A stretch of DNA of 64,000 bases from Luteimonas terrae (GCF_004358165.1 NZ_SMTG01000004.1:1-64000), one strand, 5' to 3'; shown: positions 36,588 to 45,957, counted from the first letter of the stretch. Notes: generated from the letters alone by a model not told the origin. Numbers and translations: made by a program.

Positions 36588-38225
36588 ATGAAGATCAAGA
36601 GTTTCATCGCCCCGGACATGCGCACCGCGCTGCGGAAGATCCGCGAAGCGCTGGGCCCCGATGCGGTGATCCTGTCGACCCGCGGCGTCGCCGAGGGCAT
36701 CGAGGTCGTCGCCTCGCTCGGTTACGACGAGGCCGCGCTGGCCCGCGTGCTGCGCGCCGCCGAGTCCGATGAAGCCGCGGCCGCGCCGGTCGCACCGGCC
36801 GCCGTCGAGATTCCGTCGCCGCCTGCCCGCGCCGCCGTGGTCGACCCGGCCGCCGCATTCGCCGCCGCGCTGGGCCAGGCCCGCGCCGCCGAACCGGTGG
36901 TCGCCCAGCCCGAACCGGCGTCGCTGCGCGAACGCGCCCGCGCCCGCCTGAAGGATGTCGACGGCCCCACGCTGGCCGAACTGACCTCGGCGATCCGCCC
37001 GGCCGCCGCCGTGGCCGAAGTCGCCCGCGCCCTGCCGCTGCAGGCCGAGCCGGCGCGCGCGACCTTCGCCGCGGCCAATGCCGAACTGCGCGACGACGCC
37101 CACGCGCTCGACGCACTGATCGCGAACGAGGCGCCGTCGTTTGCCTCGATGCTGACCAGCCGCATGCCGCAGGCGCCGCAGCCGATGGCGATCGAGGACT
37201 ACGTCGAGGCCGTCATCGGCACGCCCGCGCCGCGTCCGGCCGTCGCCGCCGTCGCGCCGGTCGCCGCCGCACCGGCGCTGTCGCTGGTGCCCGCGCCGGA
37301 ACCCGAGGCACCGGCCATCGCCGCGATGCGCGACGAGATGGCGCGCATGCGCCAGCTGATGGAAGCGCAGATGGCGCAGCTCGAGCGCGAGCGTCTGCGC
37401 GGCTCGCCCGCACGCGCCGCCGCGTTCGACGCGCTGCGCGCCTTCGGTTGCGAAGACGCGCTGGCGCAGTCGGTCGCCGCCCAGCTCGACCCGGCGTTGC
37501 CGGTCGACGGCATCCAGGGTCCGATGCTCGACGCCCTGGCGCGCACGCTCGAAGTCGCCGCCTGCGAGCCGATCGACGACGGCGGCGTGATCGCCCTCGT
37601 CGGCCCGACCGGCGCCGGCAAGACCACCACCGCGGCCAAGCTCGCCGCCCGCTTCGCCGCGCGTCACCGCGCCCGCGACGTCGCCCTGATCACCACCGAT
37701 TGCGAACGCCCCGGCGCGCACGAGCAGCTGCAGGCACATGGCCGCAAGCTCGGCATCACCGTCTGCGAGGCACGCGGCGTCAACGGTCTGCAGCAGGCGC
37801 TGACCCAGCTGGCCGACTATCCGCTGGTGCTGGTCGACACGACCGGCTTCGCGCCCGGCGACCGCGCACTGTTCAACCAGATCCTGTGGCTGCGCACCGC
37901 GCGCAAGGTCCGCAGCCTGCTGGTGCTGCCGGCCAACGGCAATCCGCAGGACATGCACGATGTCATCCGCCGCTACCGCCCGTGTTCGCCGGAAGGCCTG
38001 ATCCTGACCAAGCTCGACGAGACCGGGTATCTGGGTTCGGCACTGTCGGTGACGGTGCGCAACGGCCTGCCGATCGCCTACGTCGCCGACGGCCAGGACG
38101 CGACCGCCGACATCGCCGCCGGCAACCGCCTCGCCATTGCCCAGGCCATGGTCGCCGGCCGCCGTTCCACCGCCGCCCCCGATGCCAACACCGATTCCGC
38201 GTTCGAGACCCGTCATGCCGTCTGA
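36588..38225 (+). CDS. flhF: Polar flagellum placement GTPase FlhF
   Basis: SRP-type GTPase that marks the pole for flagellar assembly, 545 residues. It starts MKIKSFIAPDMRTALRKIRE, the FlhF B-domain opening, and has a long Ala/Pro-rich linker. The NG domain from about 270 carries the P-loop GPTGAGKTT near residue 339, then VLVDTTGFAPGDR and LILTKLDETGYLGSA. It works with FlhG, encoded next and overlapping by 11 bases. Its presence points to a polar flagellum. Confidence 0.95.
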   Translation: MKIKSFIAPDMRTALRKIREALGPDAVILSTRGVAEGIEVVASLGYDEAALARVLRAAESDEAAAAPVAPAAVEIPSPPARAAVVDPAAAFAAALGQARAAEPVVAQPEPASLRERARARLKDVDGPTLAELTSAIRPAAAVAEVARALPLQAEPARATFAAANAELRDDAHALDALIANEAPSFASMLTSRMPQAPQPMAIEDYVEAVIGTPAPRPAVAAVAPVAAAPALSLVPAPEPEAPAIAAMRDEMARMRQLMEAQMAQLERERLRGSPARAAAFDALRAFGCEDALAQSVAAQLDPALPVDGIQGPMLDALARTLEVAACEPIDDGGVIALVGPTGAGKTTTAAKLAARFAARHRARDVALITTDCERPGAHEQLQAHGRKLGITVCEARGVNGLQQALTQLADYPLVLVDTTGFAPGDRALFNQILWLRTARKVRSLLVLPANGNPQDMHDVIRRYRPCSPEGLILTKLDETGYLGSALSVTVRNGLPIAYVADGQDATADIAAGNRLAIAQAMVAGRRSTAAPDANTDSAFETRHAV

Positions 38226-39066
38226 TGCCGCCACCGCAGCCCCCCGCGTCATCGCCGTTGCCAGTGGCAAGGGCGGCGTCGGCAAGACCACGACCTCGGT
38301 GAATCTCGCCGCGGCGATGGTCAACGCCGGCCAGCGCACGCTGCTGCTCGACACCGACCTGGGTCTGGCGAACGTCGACGTGCTGCTGGGCCTGTCGCCG
38401 CGCTTCACCCTGGCCGACGTGTTCGCCGGCCGCTGCGAACTCGCCGACACCATCCTCGAAGGTCCCAACGGGCTGATGGTCGTGCCGGCCGCCTCGGGCA
38501 AGCAGCACATGGCCCAGCTCAGCCCGCAGGAACACGTGGGCCTGGTGCACGCGTTCTCCGAACTCGACCGGCCGATCGACACGATGATCGTCGACAACGC
38601 GGCCGGTATCGCCGACGGCGTGCTGACCTTCTGCCAGGCCTCGCACGACGTGATCGTGGTGGTCTGCGACGAGCCGGCGTCGATCACCGATGCCTACGCG
38701 CTGATCAAGGTGCTCAACCGCGACCGCGGCGTGCAGCGCATCCAGGTGCTGTGCAACCAGGTGCAGGACGCGAGCGAGGGCCCGGCGCTGTTCGAGAAGC
38801 TGCAGCGGGTCACCACGCGCTTCCTCGACGTCACGCTCAACCACATCGGCTCGATTCCACGCGACGAATGGTTGCGCCGCGCCGTGCAGCGCCAGGAAGC
38901 CGTCGTCGATGCCTTCCCCTCGGCGCCGGCGTCGGTCGCCTATCGCGGCATCGCCCGCCGCGCGCGCAGCTGGCAGTCGCCGATGGTCGCGCGCGGCCAT
39001 GTCGAATTCTTCGTCGACCGCATGGTCGCCGCCGGCACCGGACCCGATGGAGGCCTGCCTGCATGA
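38215..39066 (+). CDS. flhG: Flagellar number regulator FlhG/FleN (MinD-like ATPase)
   Basis: ParA/MinD-family ATPase that limits flagellar number and, in Pseudomonas, restrains FleQ, 283 residues. The deviant Walker A SGKGGVGKTT lies at about residues 17-26, followed by LLLDTDLGLANVDVLLGL, which is typical of FlhG/FleN. The start was set at 38215 because the protein then opens just before this motif. It overlaps fliA by four bases. Confidence 0.94.
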   Translation: MPSDAATAAPRVIAVASGKGGVGKTTTSVNLAAAMVNAGQRTLLLDTDLGLANVDVLLGLSPRFTLADVFAGRCELADTILEGPNGLMVVPAASGKQHMAQLSPQEHVGLVHAFSELDRPIDTMIVDNAAGIADGVLTFCQASHDVIVVVCDEPASITDAYALIKVLNRDRGVQRIQVLCNQVQDASEGPALFEKLQRVTTRFLDVTLNHIGSIPRDEWLRRAVQRQEAVVDAFPSAPASVAYRGIARRARSWQSPMVARGHVEFFVDRMVAAGTGPDGGLPA

Positions 39067-39821
39067 ACGCCACCGCCACCGCCTGCTATCGCGCGACCCA
39101 GACCGGCACGGCCGCCGACATCGTCGAACGGCATGGCGAGCTGGTGCGTCGCATTGCCCATCATCTGGCGGCGCGGCTGCCGCCCAGCGTCGAGATCGAG
39201 GATCTGGTGCAGGCCGGCATGCTCGGCCTGATCGACGCGACCCGAAACTACCAGGCCGACCCGGGCGCGAGCTTCGAGACCTATGCCTCCATCCGCATCC
39301 GCGGCGCGATGATCGACGAGATGCGGCGTGGCGACTGGACCCCGCGTTCGGTGCACCGCAGCTATCGCGACATGATCAAGGCGGTGCGCGCCGTCGAGCA
39401 GGAGACCGGCCGCAGCGCCAGTCCGGCGCAGGTCGCCGCGCACATGGAGATCACCCTCGACGAGTACCACCGCCTGGTCGAGGACGCCGCACGCGGCCAG
39501 CTGTCGAGCTTCGACGCACATCTTGAAGAACACGACGGCGAAGCCCGTCTGGCCGAACGCGACACCGCCAGCCCGGCGCGCGTGTTCGAGGACGACGCCT
39601 TCCGCGTCGCGCTGGTGGAGGCCATCGAAGGCCTGCCCGAACGCGAGGCGCTGGTGCTGTCGCTGTATTACGAGCAGGAACTGAACCTGCGCGAGATCGG
39701 CGCGGTGCTGTCGGTCAGCGAATCGCGCGTGTCGCAGATCCACGGCCAGGCCATGGTCCGCCTGCGCGCCCGGCTGTCGGAGTGGAAGCGGGATCCGGCA
39801 GAAGTCCTGGGGCACGAGTGA
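39063..39821 (+). CDS. fliA: Flagellar sigma factor FliA (sigma-28)
   Basis: Sigma factor for late flagellar genes, including the fliC promoter found at 12350, 252 residues. Region 2 shows EIEDLVQAGMLGLIDATRNY and RIRGAMIDEMRRGDW. Region 4 shows NLREIGAVLSVSESRVSQIH. ATGA overlap with flhG. No anti-sigma factor flgM is in the window. It is the last gene before a 429-base repeat-filled gap. Confidence 0.96.
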   Translation: MNATATACYRATQTGTAADIVERHGELVRRIAHHLAARLPPSVEIEDLVQAGMLGLIDATRNYQADPGASFETYASIRIRGAMIDEMRRGDWTPRSVHRSYRDMIKAVRAVEQETGRSASPAQVAAHMEITLDEYHRLVEDAARGQLSSFDAHLEEHDGEARLAERDTASPARVFEDDAFRVALVEAIEGLPEREALVLSLYYEQELNLREIGAVLSVSESRVSQIHGQAMVRLRARLSEWKRDPAEVLGHE

Positions 39822-39832
39822 GGCAACTCCGA

Positions 39833-40040
39833 GCCCTCCCCCGCGTGCGCCCTGAGTGGCGGCGTGTCTCAGCGGGCGACCAGCTGAAGCCCTCCCCCGC
39901 ATAGCGGGAGAGCGTTGGGTGGGGGCAGCCCTTTCGCCGCGGACCCGCGTCACCGGACGCGAGCATCGGCCGGCCATTCCGTCCTTCCTTCGACTCACCT
40001 CTTCGCCCACCCCGACCTTCCCCCGCACGCGGGGGAAGGC
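39833..40040. repeat. Palindromic repeats between fliA and motC
   Basis: A partial A copy (39833-39851), a full but slightly degenerate A(+) copy (39890-39926) and a B(-) copy (40005-40040). The A(+)/B(-) pair has tails facing inward. The 429-base gap contains no gene. In Pseudomonas-type clusters this is the position of cheY, cheZ, cheA and cheB. Confidence 0.8.
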
Positions 40041-40116
40041 GCAAAGCGCGGCCATCGGCATTGGCCTTCACGGACCTGACAGTCCGTTCAGCGCCCTGCG
40101 CGCCCGCGGCCGTCCA

Positions 40117-40132
40117 CGGCCCATCTCTTGCA
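40117..40132 (+). promoter_or_regulatory. Possible sigma-54 promoter of motC
   Basis: CGGCCCA-N4-TTGCA with GG at 40118-40119 and GC at 40130-40131, ten bases apart. The -24 box departs from TGGCAC at two positions. +1 would be near 40143, 108 bases before motC. An alternative weak sigma-28-like arrangement lies at 40217-40243 but would start transcription at the motC ATG. Confidence 0.4.
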
Positions 40133-40250
40133 TCCCTCCAGCGCGTGACCGCCGTCGACGGAAATCCGTCGCCCCGGCCACCCGACGCCGGGGCGTGCCT
40201 GCGTGCATGGCCCCTCTTCAGAAATCCCGAACGCGACCGTTAACGATTCC

Positions 40251-40994
40251 ATGGACAAGCTTTCCGTCATCGGTGTGGTGCTCGCGCTCGTTGCCGTGCT
40301 CATCGGCAGCGTGCTCAAGGGCGCGGGCCTGTCCAGCCTGTGGTCGCCGGCCGCCTTCGTCATCGTGATCGTGGGCACGGTCGCGTCGATCCTGCTGCAG
40401 ACCAGCATGGTCACCTTCAAGCGCGCGCTCAAGCTGACCAAGTGGGTGTTCAAGCCACCGTCGCAGGACCGCGCCGCGATCCTCGCCAGCCTGGTCGAGT
40501 GGGCCAACACCGCGCGCAAGCAGGGCCTGCTGGGCCTGGAGTCGCAGGTGGCCGAACAGCAGGACGAATTCACCAAGAAGGGCCTGCAGATGGTCGTCGA
40601 CGGCATCGCGCCCGACGCCATCCGCGCGGTGCTCGAAACCGACATGCACCACCAGAGCCAGGGCGACCTCGCCGCGGCCAAGGTATTCGAGGGCATGGGC
40701 ATCTACGCGCCCACGCTGGGCATCATCGGCGCGGTGCTGGGTCTGATCGCGGTGATGAAGAACCTCGCCGATCCGAGCAAGCTCGGCGGCGGTATCGCGG
40801 CGGCGTTCACCGCGACCATCTACGGCATCGGCGCGGCCAACCTGTTCCTGCTGCCGATGGCCAACAAGCTCAAGGCGCTGATCAACGGCCAGAACGAAGA
40901 GCGCGAAATGATCGTCGAGGGGCTGATCGCGATTGCCCAGGGCGAGAACCCGCGCAACATCGAGTCGCGCCTCGCCGGCTACGTGCACCACTGA
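40251..40994 (+). CDS. motC: Stator protein MotC (MotA/PomA family)
   Basis: Proton-channel stator subunit, 247 residues. It begins MDKLSVIGVVLALVAVLIGS and contains four membrane helices and the long cytoplasmic loop of MotA-type proteins. Conserved IYAPTLGIIGAVLGLIAVMK and FTATIYGIGAANLFLLP are visible. It is named motC by position with motD in a polar-flagellum cluster. A second stator pair (motAB) would be expected elsewhere. No clear ribosome-binding site precedes the ATG. Confidence 0.93.
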   Translation: MDKLSVIGVVLALVAVLIGSVLKGAGLSSLWSPAAFVIVIVGTVASILLQTSMVTFKRALKLTKWVFKPPSQDRAAILASLVEWANTARKQGLLGLESQVAEQQDEFTKKGLQMVVDGIAPDAIRAVLETDMHHQSQGDLAAAKVFEGMGIYAPTLGIIGAVLGLIAVMKNLADPSKLGGGIAAAFTATIYGIGAANLFLLPMANKLKALINGQNEEREMIVEGLIAIAQGENPRNIESRLAGYVHH

Positions 40995-41001
40995 CGCGGC
41001 C

Positions 41002-41970
41002 ATGGCGAAGAAGCACGCCCACGAAGAACACGCGAACCATGAAGCCTGGGCGATCCCCTACGGCGACCTTGTCACGCTGCTGCTCGCGTTCTTCGTCGTG
41101 ATGTACGCGATCTCCTCGGTCAACGAAGGCAAGTACCGCGCGGTCTCCGACTCGCTCAATGCCGCCTTCGGTGGCCCGCCGCGTTCGATCGAGCCCGTGC
41201 AGCTGGGTCGTACCCAGCGCCTGGGGTCGTCCTACGACCGGCCGTCGATGATGACCGCCGCGGCCAAGAACGGGCCGGCGCCGGCCAGCATGATGATCCA
41301 GCAGCGCCTGCAGCAGACGATGGACATCCCGCGCTACGCGACCGGGCCGGACATCCACGCGCACGGCGGCGCGCTCGACGGCGGCGTGTCCGGCGACGGC
41401 GCGGGCAGCGGGCGCAGCGGCGAGGGCGATCTGGTCTCGCTGGGCCGCAACATCCAGGAAGCGCTGTCGGAACTGGTCCAGAAGAACCTGGTGACCCTGC
41501 GCCGCGGGCAGAACTACCTGGAAGTCGAGATCCAGAGCGACATCCTGTTCTCCAGTGGTGTCGCGGTGCCCAGCAGCGCCGCGTCGGAGACCATCCGCAA
41601 GGTCGCCGGGGTGCTTCGCGAGGTGCCCAACGCCATGCGCGTGGAGGGCTACACCGACAACCAGCCCATCCGCAGCGCCCTGTTTCCCTCGAACTGGGAA
41701 CTCTCGACCGCCCGCGCGGCCAGCGTGGTCCACATCCTCGCGGCCGAGGGCATCGCCCAGTCGCGCCTGGGCATCGTGGGCTATGGCGAATTCCAGCCGA
41801 TCGCGGACAATGCGACCGTGGAAGGTCGTAACGCCAATCGCCGCGTCATGCTCGTGATCCTCGCCGCGCCGCAGGGGCCCGACGCCGTGCCGACGCAGGC
41901 GGCGATCGCGGCCGCACCGGCGCCGGTGCCCCTGGACGAATCCGCCGATCCGGCAGCAGGGGCGCACTGA
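41002..41970 (+). CDS. motD: Stator protein MotD (MotB/OmpA family)
   Basis: Peptidoglycan-anchored stator subunit, 322 residues. A single membrane helix near residues 20-38 includes the proton-binding context WAIPYGDLVTLLLAFFVVMY, with Asp in GDL. A Gly-rich linker follows. The C-terminal OmpA domain carries RVEGYTDNQPIRSALFPSNW and RLGIVGYGEFQPIADN for peptidoglycan binding. It starts seven bases after motC and is one base from the next gene. Confidence 0.94.
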   Translation: MAKKHAHEEHANHEAWAIPYGDLVTLLLAFFVVMYAISSVNEGKYRAVSDSLNAAFGGPPRSIEPVQLGRTQRLGSSYDRPSMMTAAAKNGPAPASMMIQQRLQQTMDIPRYATGPDIHAHGGALDGGVSGDGAGSGRSGEGDLVSLGRNIQEALSELVQKNLVTLRRGQNYLEVEIQSDILFSSGVAVPSSAASETIRKVAGVLREVPNAMRVEGYTDNQPIRSALFPSNWELSTARAASVVHILAAEGIAQSRLGIVGYGEFQPIADNATVEGRNANRRVMLVILAAPQGPDAVPTQAAIAAAPAPVPLDESADPAAGAH

Positions 41971-41971
41971 G

Positions 41972-42757
41972 ATGCGGATCTGGGCGGTCGCGAACCAGAA
42001 AGGTGGCGTCGGCAAGACGACGACCACGCTGTGCCTGGCGCGCAACCTGGCCGCCGACGCCCGCGTGCTGGTGGTCGATCTGGACCCGCACGCCTCGATG
42101 ACCCGCGCCTTCGGCGTGCCGCGCCAGCCGCCGCCGATCGGCACCCACGAAGTCTTCGTCGCGCAGACCCCGTCGCTGGACGGCCTGTCGCGCACCACCG
42201 CGATCGAGCGCCTGCGTCTGGTCGCCGCGCAGCCCGCCTTGGCCACGCTGGAACGTCGCAGCGCGACGCAGCCGGGCCTAGGCATGGCGCTGCAGCGCGC
42301 GCTCGCCGGCGTGGCCGATCTCTACGATCACGTGCTGCTGGACTGCCCGCCGACGTTGAGCCTGCTGATGGTCAATGCGCTCGCGGCCGCGGACTGTCTG
42401 GTCGTGCCCACGCAGACCGATCCGCTGGCCCTGCACGGTCTGGCCGACATGCTGCGCACCGCCGACATGGTCGAACGCTCGCGCAAGCGTTCCCTGGTGC
42501 GCGCGGTGCTGCCGACGCTCTACGACGCGCGCACCGGCAGCGGTCAGCGCACGCTCGAGCATCTCTACGCCGGCTACGAAGGTCTGGTGTGGTCGGGCGC
42601 GATTCCGCTCGACACGCGCCTGCGCGATGCGCGCAGCATCGCCGGCAACGCACCGCTGAGCGGGCGCGGCGCCGACGCCTACGCCGACGCACTCGCCTGG
42701 CTGCACACGCGGATCGCAGCGCCGGCAGCGACGCCGGCCGAAGCGGTCGCGGCATGA
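41972..42757 (+). CDS. ParA-family ATPase, ParC-like (polar array positioning)
   Basis: A 261-residue ParA ATPase beginning MRIWAVANQKGGVGKTTTTL, with the deviant Walker A at residues 10-17 and VVDLDPHASMTRAFG. This closely matches ParC, which places chemotaxis arrays at the pole in Pseudomonas and Vibrio, also next to motD. There its partners ParP and CheW follow at once; here they do not. A different cargo, such as the neighbouring EAL protein, is possible. It overlaps the next gene by four bases. Confidence 0.85.
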   Translation: MRIWAVANQKGGVGKTTTTLCLARNLAADARVLVVDLDPHASMTRAFGVPRQPPPIGTHEVFVAQTPSLDGLSRTTAIERLRLVAAQPALATLERRSATQPGLGMALQRALAGVADLYDHVLLDCPPTLSLLMVNALAAADCLVVPTQTDPLALHGLADMLRTADMVERSRKRSLVRAVLPTLYDARTGSGQRTLEHLYAGYEGLVWSGAIPLDTRLRDARSIAGNAPLSGRGADAYADALAWLHTRIAAPAATPAEAVAA

Positions 42758-44175
42758 GCACGCCGCCGTCCGACGAGGCGATGAGCGACTACGTCGAGGA
42801 CCTGCTCGACGCGACCCGGGCCGAAGAAGATCCGCTGACCGGCCTGCCCAACCGCGCCGGCCTGCTGCGTGCGCTCGACACGCGCCGCGCCCAGCGGGTG
42901 CCGACCGCGGTGGCGGTGCTGGGCCTCGACAATTTCCGCTCCATCAGCGTGACGCTGGGCCCGGGCATGGCCGACACCATGCTGCAGGTCGTCGCCGCGC
43001 GCCTGCTGGCGCGTCTGCCGACCGATGCGTTTCTCGCGCGGCTCGACGGCGACGAGTTCGCGATCGCGCTGTCGGTGCTCGGCCAGAAGCCGCGCGCGAC
43101 CGAAGCGCTGCTCAACGCGATCCTGCTCGATCTCGCCCAACCCTGCGAAGTCGACATGCACCGCGTGCATCTCGATGCCTGCGTCGGCGTGCTGCTCGAC
43201 GCGGCCGACGACGAGGCCGCGCCCGGCCCGCTGATTCCCGGCACCGCCGACGACGATGGCGCCACCGACAGCCTGGAGCTGGTCGCCCGCGCGCAACTGG
43301 CGATGCACTACGCCAAGCGCAGCCGCGGACAAACCCTGCGCCGCTTCGAGCCGAGCATGCGCACCGAGGCGATCGACCGCCGCCGGCTGGACCTCGAACT
43401 GCGGCGCGCCGCCGGCGAAGGCGAGTTCGAACTGCACTACCAGCCGCAGATCGATCTGGAGACCGGACGTCCGACCGGCGCCGAGGCGCTGCTGCGCTGG
43501 CGCCATCCCGAGCGCGGCCTGCTGATGCCGGTCGACTTCATCGAAGCGCTGGCGATGAGCGGCATCGCCGCGACCGTGGGCTGGTGGATTCTCGACCAGG
43601 CCTGCCGCGACGCGGCGACGTGGCCGAAGATCGACGGCCACGCGATGACCGTCAGCGTGAACCTGTTTCCCTCGCAGTTCGGCCACGAGGATTTCCTCCA
43701 CGAGGTCGACGCGGCGCTGCGCAACAGCGGCCTGCCGCCGCAGTCGCTGGAACTCGAACTCACCGAGACCATCGCGCTGCGCGACGACGGCGGTGCGGCG
43801 GCGACGCTGCAGGCGCTGCGCGGCCGCGGCGTCAAGGCGGCCTACGACGATTTCGGCACCGGCTATGCGTCGCTGTCGATGCTGCACCACCTCGCCGTGG
43901 ACCGGGTCAAGATCGACCGCAGCTTCGTGCGCGACGTGATGGAGGACCGCGGCGATGCGGCAATCGTGCGTTCGATCCTGCTGATCGCGCGCAACTTCGA
44001 CATGCAGGTCACCGCCGAAGGCGTGGAGTCGGCGCCGCAGGCCGACTTCCTGCGCAAGCTCGGCTGCGACGAGGTGCAGGGTTTCTATTACTCCCAGGCA
44101 TTGCCGCTGGCCGACTTCGGCCACTGGCTGTCGGGCTACGAGCGCCGACGCGCGAGCATCGCCAGGATCGAGTAA
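42754..44175 (+). CDS. GGDEF/EAL protein, probable c-di-GMP phosphodiesterase
   Basis: A 473-residue soluble protein. The GGDEF domain (about 26-200) begins PLTGLPNRAG, but the signature is DGDEF (98-102) and the first metal-binding Asp is Gly in LGLDN, so it is probably inactive. The EAL domain (about 205-455) keeps EALLRW (244-249), N303, LTET with E338, DDFGTG (365-370), K386 in VKIDRSF and E422 in AEGVES, the expected catalytic set. It likely lowers c-di-GMP near the flagellar pole. ATGA-coupled to the ParA gene. Confidence 0.9.
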   Translation: MSTPPSDEAMSDYVEDLLDATRAEEDPLTGLPNRAGLLRALDTRRAQRVPTAVAVLGLDNFRSISVTLGPGMADTMLQVVAARLLARLPTDAFLARLDGDEFAIALSVLGQKPRATEALLNAILLDLAQPCEVDMHRVHLDACVGVLLDAADDEAAPGPLIPGTADDDGATDSLELVARAQLAMHYAKRSRGQTLRRFEPSMRTEAIDRRRLDLELRRAAGEGEFELHYQPQIDLETGRPTGAEALLRWRHPERGLLMPVDFIEALAMSGIAATVGWWILDQACRDAATWPKIDGHAMTVSVNLFPSQFGHEDFLHEVDAALRNSGLPPQSLELELTETIALRDDGGAAATLQALRGRGVKAAYDDFGTGYASLSMLHHLAVDRVKIDRSFVRDVMEDRGDAAIVRSILLIARNFDMQVTAEGVESAPQADFLRKLGCDEVQGFYYSQALPLADFGHWLSGYERRRASIARIE

Positions 44176-44179
44176 TCCC

Positions 44180-44812
44180 ATGACACAGCGCGCGCCCGAC
44201 TGGATGGACCGCATCGACGCCGAACGGCGCGCGCTCGCCCGCGACCTGCACGACGACCTCGGGCAGATCCTCAGCGCGCTGCGCATGAGTGCGCGCACGC
44301 TGTCCGAAGCGCTCGGCGAAGACCCGCGCGAAACCCTCGCCGACGACGTCGTCGTCTTGACCGAAGCCGCACTCGCACGCGTGCGCGCGGTCGCGCACGG
44401 CCTGCACCCGCCGCTGCTCGCCAGCCACGGCCTGCCGGCCGCACTGCAGGGACTCGCCGACGACGTGCCGCGTGGCGATGTCGACGTGCGCTTCGATGCC
44501 GACGCCGACCTGCCCAGAGCGACGCCGGAGGCCGAGATCGCCGCCTACCGCATCGCGCAGGAAGCGCTGGGCAATGCGCTGCGCCACGCCGGCGCGCGCT
44601 GCGTGCGCCTCGAGCTGTTCCGCCAGGGCGACACGCTGGTGCTGTCGATCACCGACGACGGCCACGGCCATGACCTGTCGATGGCGCCCGGATTCGGCCG
44701 CACCGCGATGCGCGAACGCGCAGCGCTGGTGCAGCTCGGTTTCGACGAAGTCTCGTCGCCGTCGGGCACGCGCATCGTACTGCAATTGCCGCTGGACGCC
44801 GGCACCGGTTGA
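44180..44812 (+). CDS. Soluble HisKA_3-type histidine kinase
   Basis: A 210-residue protein consisting only of the dimerisation/phosphoacceptor helix (RDLHDDLGQ, H24) and an ATPase domain with N-box QEALGNALRHA (N132) and DDGHGHD. There is no sensor or membrane segment. This class phosphorylates NarL-type regulators; the only one here is at 16220-16852, so pairing is plausible but inferred. It starts four bases after the EAL gene. It could instead depend on a separate sensor. Confidence 0.85.
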   Translation: MTQRAPDWMDRIDAERRALARDLHDDLGQILSALRMSARTLSEALGEDPRETLADDVVVLTEAALARVRAVAHGLHPPLLASHGLPAALQGLADDVPRGDVDVRFDADADLPRATPEAEIAAYRIAQEALGNALRHAGARCVRLELFRQGDTLVLSITDDGHGHDLSMAPGFGRTAMRERAALVQLGFDEVSSPSGTRIVLQLPLDAGTG

Positions 44813-44886
44813 GCGCGCGACCGCCGCGGCGCGGCTGCGCGGCGTTGCTATCATCCGCCCCCTTCAAACCCACACAGGACGTCGAC

Positions 44887-45957
44887 GTGCATCTGGTCGT
44901 AGCTTGGGAACACGGCGACGAGGTCGCGCATCTGCAGGACGCGATCGCCGCGCGCGGACTGGACTGGCAGGTCAGCTGGCTGCCGCTCGACGACGCCGCC
45001 ACCGGCTCGGCCGGCGACCTGCAACCCGACGCCCTGGTGTGCACTGCCGACAGCGGCTGGAGCCGCTGCCGCCTGCTGCTCGACGAGGTGCGCGTGCGCC
45101 AGCCGCATGCGGTGCGCATCGTGCTGATGGAAGCGGGCGACAACGCGCGCGCCGTCGACGCACTGGAACACGCGCATCGCGTACTGCCCGAACCGCTGGA
45201 CGCGCGCACGGTGATCGAAGCGGTGCGCGGCGTGCTCGACCTGCAGGTGCTGCTCGACGACCCGCAGCTCAAGCGCGCGATCGAACGCGTCGGTGCGCTG
45301 CCCTCGGCGCCCAAGCAGTACCTCGCCCTGACCCGTCTGTTGCGCGACCCCGACGTCAGCACGCACGCGATCACCGCGATCATCGCCCAGGACCCGGCAC
45401 TGGCCGCGCGCGTGCTGCGCCTGAGCAACTCGGCCTACTACGCGATCGGGCGCGAGATCGGCGACCTGCGCACCGCGGTCGTGCGCCTCGGCCAGGACGC
45501 GTTGCGCCGGCTGGTGCTCGCCAGCGAAGTGTTCGCATCGGGCGCCGACATGGACGGCATGCGCGAGCGCGCGCTGCGCACCTCGTGGCTGGCCTCGCAG
45601 ATCCTGCCGGGCAGCGGCGCAGGTGTGGCCGCCACCGCCGGCCTGCTCGCCGACGTCGGCCGCCTGCTGCCGCGCGAGGCGCTGAGCGACGTGCCGCACA
45701 GCTACGCGGGCGCGTATCTGCTGGGGCTGTGGGGTCTGCCGACGCCGATCGTGGAAGCGGTCGCCTATCACCAGCACCCGACGCGCATGTCGGGCGCGTT
45801 CTGGATCACCGGCGCCGTCCACGTGGCCTCGGCCCTGGTCAACGGCACTGAGGTCGATCACGAGTATCTGCAGCGCGTCGGTGCCCTGCACCTGATGCCG
45901 CAATGGCGCGCGCTCGCCGCGGCGTCGCCGGCGGATGGGGGCGGGGCTGCGGCATAA
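44887..45957 (+). CDS. HDOD-domain signalling protein with receiver-like N-terminus
   Basis: A 356-residue protein from a GTG start at 44887, preceded by ACAGGACG. Residues 1-115 resemble a degenerate receiver. The HDOD domain (about 130-330) shows GALPSAPKQYLALTRLLRDP and AIIAQDPALAARVLRLSNSA. HDOD proteins are non-catalytic relatives of HD-GYP domains and often work with c-di-GMP proteins. A TATCAT box at 44849-44854 could be a -10 element. It closes the signalling group following motCD. Confidence 0.82.
   Translation: MHLVVAWEHGDEVAHLQDAIAARGLDWQVSWLPLDDAATGSAGDLQPDALVCTADSGWSRCRLLLDEVRVRQPHAVRIVLMEAGDNARAVDALEHAHRVLPEPLDARTVIEAVRGVLDLQVLLDDPQLKRAIERVGALPSAPKQYLALTRLLRDPDVSTHAITAIIAQDPALAARVLRLSNSAYYAIGREIGDLRTAVVRLGQDALRRLVLASEVFASGADMDGMRERALRTSWLASQILPGSGAGVAATAGLLADVGRLLPREALSDVPHSYAGAYLLGLWGLPTPIVEAVAYHQHPTRMSGAFWITGAVHVASALVNGTEVDHEYLQRVGALHLMPQWRALAAASPADGGGAAA

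Noticed and set aside
40217-40243. Sigma-28-like motif before motC (TTCAGAAA-N11-ACCGTTAA)
   Set aside because: The -35 box matches poorly and transcription would start at the ATG; noted only as an alternative.
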